A stretch of DNA of 64,000 bases from Neisseria cinerea (GTDB taxonomy: Bacteria > Pseudomonadota > Gammaproteobacteria > Burkholderiales > Neisseriaceae). Under the pieces are notes generated by a model. The model saw nothing but the letters and a program-made list of their open reading frames with translations, searched no databases and was not told the origin of the DNA. How positions within the stretch are numbered: position 1 is the first letter of the stretch; every line of letters begins with the position of its first letter. Both the position numbers and the translations under genes were made by a program. The DNA is taken from positions 992,001-1,056,000 of the forward strand of contig NZ_LS483369.1 of assembly GCF_900475315.1 (NCBI RefSeq), in the 5' to 3' direction. Below are positions 60,206-64,000 of this stretch, piece by piece.

Positions 60206-60637
60206 ATGAACCAACTCGACCAACTTGGAACCCGTATCAACCTGATTTGCAATGTCTTCGACAAATGGATCGGGCAGCAGGATCTGAATTACAACCTCTT
60301 TGCCGTACTTTATACCCTGGCAACCGAAGGCAGCCGCACGCAAAAGCATATCGGCGAAGAGTGGAGTCTGCCCAAACAGACCGTTTCAGGCGTATGCAAA
60401 ACCCTTGCCGGACAAGGGTTGATTGAATGGCAGGAAGGCGAACAGGACCGGCGCGAACGGTTGCTGTCGCTGACCGAAAAAGGCAAAGCCCATGCCGCAC
60501 CTTTAACAGAAAACGCGCAGGAATTCAGCGACAAAGTATTTGCCACATTCGGCGACAAGCGCACAACTCGGCTGTTTGCCGATTTGGATGCACTGGTGGA
60601 AGTGATGGAAAAAACAATCTCAGAAAATAAAAAATAG
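60206..60637 (+). CDS. MarR-family transcriptional regulator
   Basis: A 143-aa winged-helix repressor. The DNA-reading helix region is HIGEEWSLPKQTVSGVCKTL and the wing is WQEGEQDRRERLLSLTEKGK, the MarR consensus. It precedes the orphan ABC membrane protein by 11 bases, so it probably controls that gene and itself. Confidence 0.92.
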   Translation: MNQLDQLGTRINLICNVFDKWIGQQDLNYNLFAVLYTLATEGSRTQKHIGEEWSLPKQTVSGVCKTLAGQGLIEWQEGEQDRRERLLSLTEKGKAHAAPLTENAQEFSDKVFATFGDKRTTRLFADLDALVEVMEKTISENKK

Positions 60638-60648
60638 GGGAAACAAAT

Positions 60649-61512
60649 ATGTGGAAAATGTTGAAACACATAGCCCAAACCCACCGCAAGCGTCTGCTCG
60701 GCACGTTTTCTCTGGTCGGACTGGAAAACCTTTTGATGCTGGTGTATCCGGTGTTTGGCGGCTGGACAATTAATGCAGTAATTGCGGGGAAGGTGTGGCA
60801 GGCGTTGCTGTACGCTTTGGTTGTGCTTTTGATGTGGCTGGTCGGTGCGGCGCGGCGGATTACTGATACGCGCACGTTTACGCGGATTTATACCGAAATC
60901 GCCGTGCCGATTGTGTTGGAACAGCGGCGGCAAGTCCCGCATTCGGCGGTAACTGCGCGGGTTGCCCTGTCGCGTGAGTTTGTCAGCTTTTTTGAAGAAC
61001 ACCAGCCGATTGCCGCGACATCCGTCGTATCCATATTCGGCGCGTGCATCATGCTGCTGGTGCTGGAATTTTGGGTCGGCGTGTTGGCGATGTGCATACT
61101 TACGTTATTTTTATGGCTTTTGCCACGTTTTGCCTCCATCAGCGAAAACCTGTATTTTCGCCTGAACAACAGCTTGGAGCGCGATAACTACTTTATCCGA
61201 AAAGGCGACGAGCGGCAGCTGTACCGCCATTACGGACTAGTTGCGCGCCTGCGTGTGCTGATTTCCAACCGCGAAGCCTTCGGCTATCTCTGCGTCGGCG
61301 TGGCGATGAGTATTTTATTTGGCTTTGCTTTTGTGATGATGACGCTCAAAGGCTACGGCAGTGCAGGGCATATTTATTCGGTCAGCACTTATCTGTGGAT
61401 GTTTGCCATGAGTTTGGACGACGTGCCGCGATTGGTCGAACAATATTCCAATTTGAAAGACATCGGACAACGGATAGGGGGATCGGAACGGAACATCAAA
61501 GCCGGAACTTAA
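60649..61512 (+). CDS. Orphan ABC-transporter six-helix membrane domain protein
   Basis: A 287-aa protein with six hydrophobic helices (such as LLMLVYPVFGGWTINAVIAG, ALLYALVVLLMWLVGAA and LVLEFWVGVLAMCILTLFLW). It matches the ABC_membrane_3 kind of domain but has no Walker motifs and no ATPase gene next to it. The ribosome site AGGGG lies eight or so bases before the ATG, 11 bases after the MarR stop. The partner ATPase, if any, is encoded elsewhere, or the protein acts alone. Confidence 0.82.
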   Translation: MWKMLKHIAQTHRKRLLGTFSLVGLENLLMLVYPVFGGWTINAVIAGKVWQALLYALVVLLMWLVGAARRITDTRTFTRIYTEIAVPIVLEQRRQVPHSAVTARVALSREFVSFFEEHQPIAATSVVSIFGACIMLLVLEFWVGVLAMCILTLFLWLLPRFASISENLYFRLNNSLERDNYFIRKGDERQLYRHYGLVARLRVLISNREAFGYLCVGVAMSILFGFAFVMMTLKGYGSAGHIYSVSTYLWMFAMSLDDVPRLVEQYSNLKDIGQRIGGSERNIKAGT

Positions 61513-61514
61513 AA

Positions 61515-61545
61515 AATGCCGTCTGAACACGCTTCAGACGGCATT
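61515..61545. terminator. Inverted uptake-sequence pair
   Basis: ATGCCGTCTGAA and TTCAGACGGCAT, short loop, between the convergent ABC-domain gene and sohB. Confidence 0.85.
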
Positions 61546-61564
61546 GTCATCCGACAATGTCAAA

Positions 61565-62617
61565 TTACATCACATCCGCCCGCCTATTCGCAAACTTGGC
61601 AAATAGATTCTCAACAGAGGCTTCCGCCTGCAAACCAATGCGCTGAATCAGGCTTTGCTTCGCCTGATACTTCACTTCAATAATCTGCTTGTTTTCAAAC
61701 GCTTTCAACAGCAAATCATCACTGGTTGAAATACTGTCGACCAGATTCAGCTCCAACGCCTGCCGACCGAACCAATGCTCACCCGTTGCCACTTTCTCAA
61801 TATCCAATTGAGGGCGGTTCTCGCTGACAAACTGCTTAAACAACTGATGCGTTTCCTCCAGTTCCTGCTGGAATTTCTGCTTCCCCTTCTCCGTATTTTC
61901 ACCCATAAAGGTAACCGTACGCTTAAACTCACCCGCCGTCATCACATCCACATCGATATCGTATTTTTTCAGCAGGCGGTGAATATTCGGAACCTCAGCA
62001 ACCACACCCACCGAACCGATAATGGCAAAAGGAGCGGAAACAATTTTATCTGCAACACATGCCATCATATACCCTCCGCTTGCTGCCACCTTATCGACGG
62101 CGACAGTCAACGGAATATTGCGTTCCCGCAAACGCCGAAGCTGGGAGGCTGCCAAACCGTAACCATGAACCACTCCGCCGGGACTCTCCAATCTGAGCAA
62201 AACCTCATCTTCGGGCCGGATAATCGAAAGCACGGCGGTAACCTCGTTGCGTAAAGCCCCCACGGCGCGCGCATACAAATCGCCGTCAAAATCCAACACG
62301 AAAAGGCGGGGTTTTTGCGTTTCGGCAGATTTTTCAACCCCTTCTTTCAAACGCTTTTTCTGTGCCTTAACTTTTTCTTTTTCCTTTTTCTTTTCTTCTT
62401 TTTCCCAATGCTTGGCTTCTTCCTCATTCAAGAAAAAAGTTTCAAACGATTGTTGTTGTTTTTGATAATTTTCCGACAAGTCCGTCAGTACAACCGTCCC
62501 GTTTTCATGCCGTTCCTTGCTCTGTATAATAATCAGCACAACAAGTGCGATTACTCCGAAAACAGTAAGCAGTTCAAGCAGAAAAATGCCGTAATTCAAT
62601 AAAATTTCTTTCCACAT
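61565..62617 (-). CDS. sohB: Inner-membrane peptidase SohB
   Basis: S49 (signal peptide peptidase) family, 350 aa. A strong hydrophobic helix at the N-terminus (FLLELLTVFGVIALVVLIII) anchors it. A charged Lys/Glu-rich segment (about 70-95, EKEEKKKEKEKVKAQKKRLK) is characteristic of SohB, and the protease domain follows with the substrate loop RLESPGGVVHGYG, the catalytic serine in KVAASGGYMMACVAD and the Lys-containing GSVGVVAEVPNIH. The ribosome site AAGAGGA is well placed. Acts on membrane or periplasmic substrates. Confidence 0.94.
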   Translation of the reverse strand: MWKEILLNYGIFLLELLTVFGVIALVVLIIIQSKERHENGTVVLTDLSENYQKQQQSFETFFLNEEEAKHWEKEEKKKEKEKVKAQKKRLKEGVEKSAETQKPRLFVLDFDGDLYARAVGALRNEVTAVLSIIRPEDEVLLRLESPGGVVHGYGLAASQLRRLRERNIPLTVAVDKVAASGGYMMACVADKIVSAPFAIIGSVGVVAEVPNIHRLLKKYDIDVDVMTAGEFKRTVTFMGENTEKGKQKFQQELEETHQLFKQFVSENRPQLDIEKVATGEHWFGRQALELNLVDSISTSDDLLLKAFENKQIIEVKYQAKQSLIQRIGLQAEASVENLFAKFANRRADVM

Positions 62618-62789
62618 TAATTGTACTTCCTCTTTTTTTAAACATAGATGACCACATCACCCATACTTATCCGAGCGGTAAAAATAAGGGCGGCCCTAGA
62701 CAACTAGGATAAATCCCAATTTACTAATTGTTTTAAAAATCAAACAAAAAACTTTACTTAACCGTTGTTCAAATGTTCCCTGCCAATTT

Positions 62790-63165
62790 AGTACTGCACC
62801 AATCAGAAAGCAACCGACCCAAAAAATCGCCCGTTCATCACCATTAACGGCTATTCCCAAGAACCGCATACGATCATTCTACCTGACCGCACGAAACAGG
62901 TGCAGCAAGTCTCTTTTGCACGGTATCATTGACTCCTGCCCCACACCCACTCGGATAACGGCATGGAGTATCTCGGCAAAGCAGAACGGATAGCCACACT
63001 TTGATGGAAATAATTTTCTGTTTAAATATTCGGAATACCGGCAAAAAAGCTGTGCCGTTTTGTGAATTTTTATGAGACAGTAAAACCGCATAAGGGCTTG
63101 AAGGAAAATATACCTTCGGAAGTTTTAAAGACTTATTTTCTCAACCTGTCGTGCGGGAAACGCAG
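62790..63165 (+). pseudogene. Remnant of a DDE (IS3/IS481-like) transposase
   Basis: Fragments in several frames: RPFITINGYSQEPHTIILPD (about 62830), HTHSDNGMEYLGKAERIATL ended by a stop (about 62943), then YETVKPHKGLKENIPSEVL (about 63070). The SDNG motif and the PHKGL segment are the usual core and C-terminal parts of integrase-type transposases. Stops and frameshifts show it is decayed. Terminal inverted repeats were not found. Bases 62618-62790 and 63165-63246 hold no gene. Confidence 0.65.
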
Positions 63166-63246
63166 CATTTTTATATGGGGCAGATAACACAGAGATATCC
63201 TCAAGTTTTACAGGTACTTGTCTTATTAGACATAAATCAGGCGAAA

Positions 63247-63279
63247 ATAAAAAAGACAGCCTTATAAACAAGCTGTCAA
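63247..63279 (-). terminator. Terminator of the tRNA array
   Basis: Stem GACAGC / GCTGTC (plus-strand arms about 63255-63260 and 63272-63277), with seven A's before it giving a T-run on the minus strand. Confidence 0.82.
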
Positions 63280-63324
63280 TTAGAAATTTAGAACCTAAGT
63301 TTTGCAATAAAACCAGATATCTAT

Positions 63325-63414
63325 TGGTGCCCGGAGCCGGAATCGAACCGGCACGGGATGTTTAGTCCCGACGGATTTTAAGTCCGTTGTGTCTACCTAT
63401 TTCACCACCCGGGC
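63325..63414 (-). tRNA. tRNA-Leu (anticodon TAA)
   Basis: 90 bases with encoded CCA and long variable arm. The anticodon loop CTTAAAA gives TAA. Last gene of the minus-strand tRNA array. Confidence 0.96.
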
Positions 63415-63426
63415 ATTTGTGAAAGG

Positions 63427-63504
63427 TGGAGGCGGGGGCGCGGATTTTAACCGGCCTATATGAAGATTGCACTCCTCATAGCATAAACACTCTGCCACCC
63501 CGCC
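63427..63504 (-). pseudogene. Degenerate tRNA-Cys-like sequence
   Basis: 78 bases with a perfect 7-bp acceptor (GGCGGGG / CCCCGCC) and encoded CCA. The D-arm resembles tRNA-Cys. The anticodon stem GAGGA / TCTTC encloses GTGCAA, so the Cys anticodon GCA is present, but the loop is one base short and the T-loop reads GGTTAAAATCC instead of GGTTCRANNCC. It lies between true tRNA-Leu and tRNA-Cys. Confidence 0.65.
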
Positions 63505-63516
63505 ATAGTACAATAA

Positions 63517-63590
63517 TGGAGGCGAGAGTCGGAATCGAACCGGCGTAGACGGATTTGCAATCCGCTGCATAACCACTTTGCTATCTCGCC
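63517..63590 (-). tRNA. tRNA-Cys (anticodon GCA)
   Basis: 74 bases with encoded CCA. Acceptor GGCGAGA / TCTCGCC; anticodon loop TTGCAAA gives GCA. Confidence 0.97.
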
Positions 63591-63613
63591 TAAAACTGGC
63601 TTATCTAAAAACT

Positions 63614-63689
63614 TGGAGCGGGAAACGAGTCTCGAACTCGCGACCTCAACCTTGGCAAGGTTGCGCTCTACCAACTGAGCTATTCCCGC
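63614..63689 (-). tRNA. tRNA-Gly (anticodon GCC), copy 1
   Basis: 76 bases with encoded CCA; anticodon loop TTGCCAA gives GCC. Identical to the next three copies. Confidence 0.98.
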
Positions 63690-63711
63690 AAATTCAAACG
63701 TATCAATTTTT

Positions 63712-63787
63712 TGGAGCGGGAAACGAGTCTCGAACTCGCGACCTCAACCTTGGCAAGGTTGCGCTCTACCAACTGAGCTATTCCCGC
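63712..63787 (-). tRNA. tRNA-Gly (anticodon GCC), copy 2
   Basis: Identical 76-base copy with a 22-base spacer to copy 1. Confidence 0.98.
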
Positions 63788-63811
63788 ATTGACACATTCA
63801 AAATAAAACTC

Positions 63812-63887
63812 TGGAGCGGGAAACGAGTCTCGAACTCGCGACCTCAACCTTGGCAAGGTTGCGCTCTACCAACTGAGCTATTCCCGC
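63812..63887 (-). tRNA. tRNA-Gly (anticodon GCC), copy 3
   Basis: Identical 76-base copy with a 24-base spacer to copy 2. Confidence 0.98.
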
Positions 63888-63912
63888 ATTGATTGTAAGA
63901 GAATGATTTTTT

Positions 63913-63988
63913 TGGAGCGGGAAACGAGTCTCGAACTCGCGACCTCAACCTTGGCAAGGTTGCGCTCTACCAACTGAGCTATTCCCGC
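63913..63988 (-). tRNA. tRNA-Gly (anticodon GCC), copy 4
   Basis: Identical 76-base copy, 12 bases from the window end; more copies may follow beyond it. Confidence 0.98.
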
Positions 63989-64000
63989 CCTATATCATTC

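Overview
The window is a Neisseria chromosome segment. The ten-base DNA uptake sequence GCCGTCTGAA or its complement occurs dozens of times, mostly in the 12-base AT form (ATGCCGTCTGAA). It often forms inverted pairs behind genes that act as terminators, and it also lies inside coding regions. Gene content (azurin lipoprotein Laz with its H.8 repeat, MIP, the order secA-dnaG-rpoD, pepA/lptFG/acnB/argF/ilvCNI) fits N. meningitidis and its close relatives. The species cannot be fixed from this segment alone.

Region by region. 1-8.0 kb: a window-truncated FAD oxidase, smpB, rfaF, tRNA-Asn, ogt, dapE, an HI_0552-like protein, a hemerythrin-like protein, laz and dciA. 8.1-14.9 kb: secA, dnaG and rpoD. 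15.1-18.1 kb: a four-gene polar amino-acid ABC importer. 18.3-29.5 kb, minus strand: a HerA-like ATPase, pyrG, fadD, mnmA, a PCu(A)C copper chaperone, dgkA, gshB, glnS and a DeoR regulator. 29.5-34.9 kb: lysO, a FadR-type GntR regulator, a candidate sRNA, an OsmC protein, a DUF3108 protein, purN, mip and holC. 35-46.5 kb: pepA, lptF-lptG, acnB, argF, ilvC, a small monooxygenase, ilvN and ilvI. ilvI is preceded by a cysteine-rich 38-codon leader ORF.

47.0-56.9 kb is an accessory island bounded by a 31-bp perfect direct repeat that coincides with the intrinsic terminator of tRNA-Leu(CAA). Every gene called in it is on the minus strand. From the tRNA inward they are: a P4-type integrase, a Phd/VapC-like toxin-antitoxin pair, a 27-codon ORF, an unknown 244-aa protein, AlpA, a small HTH protein, a terminase small subunit with no large subunit or capsid genes, two small proteins, a zinc-ribbon/Toprim primase, and a DUF927 helicase broken by a frameshift. 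Two matching iteron clusters (core CTTGTTACCG), each split by an AT-rich spacer, lie near the two ends. This looks like a phage-satellite (PICI/P4-like) element with a two-part replication origin, now probably crippled by the helicase frameshift. A diverged copy of its integrase-side end sits outside its left boundary, suggesting an older related insertion at the same site.

57-64 kb: a Sco lipoprotein, a GIY-YIG-like protein, a 3-hydroxyisobutyrate-dehydrogenase-like enzyme, a MarR regulator with an orphan ABC membrane domain, sohB, a decayed transposase, and a minus-strand tRNA array: Leu(UAA), a degenerate Cys-like tRNA, Cys(GCA) and four identical Gly(GCC) genes.

A regulatory theme runs through the middle of the window. 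The palindrome ATTGT-NN-ACAAT occurs at the promoters of the candidate sRNA (divergent from the GntR gene), the OsmC gene and acnB, which suggests a shared GntR-type operator.
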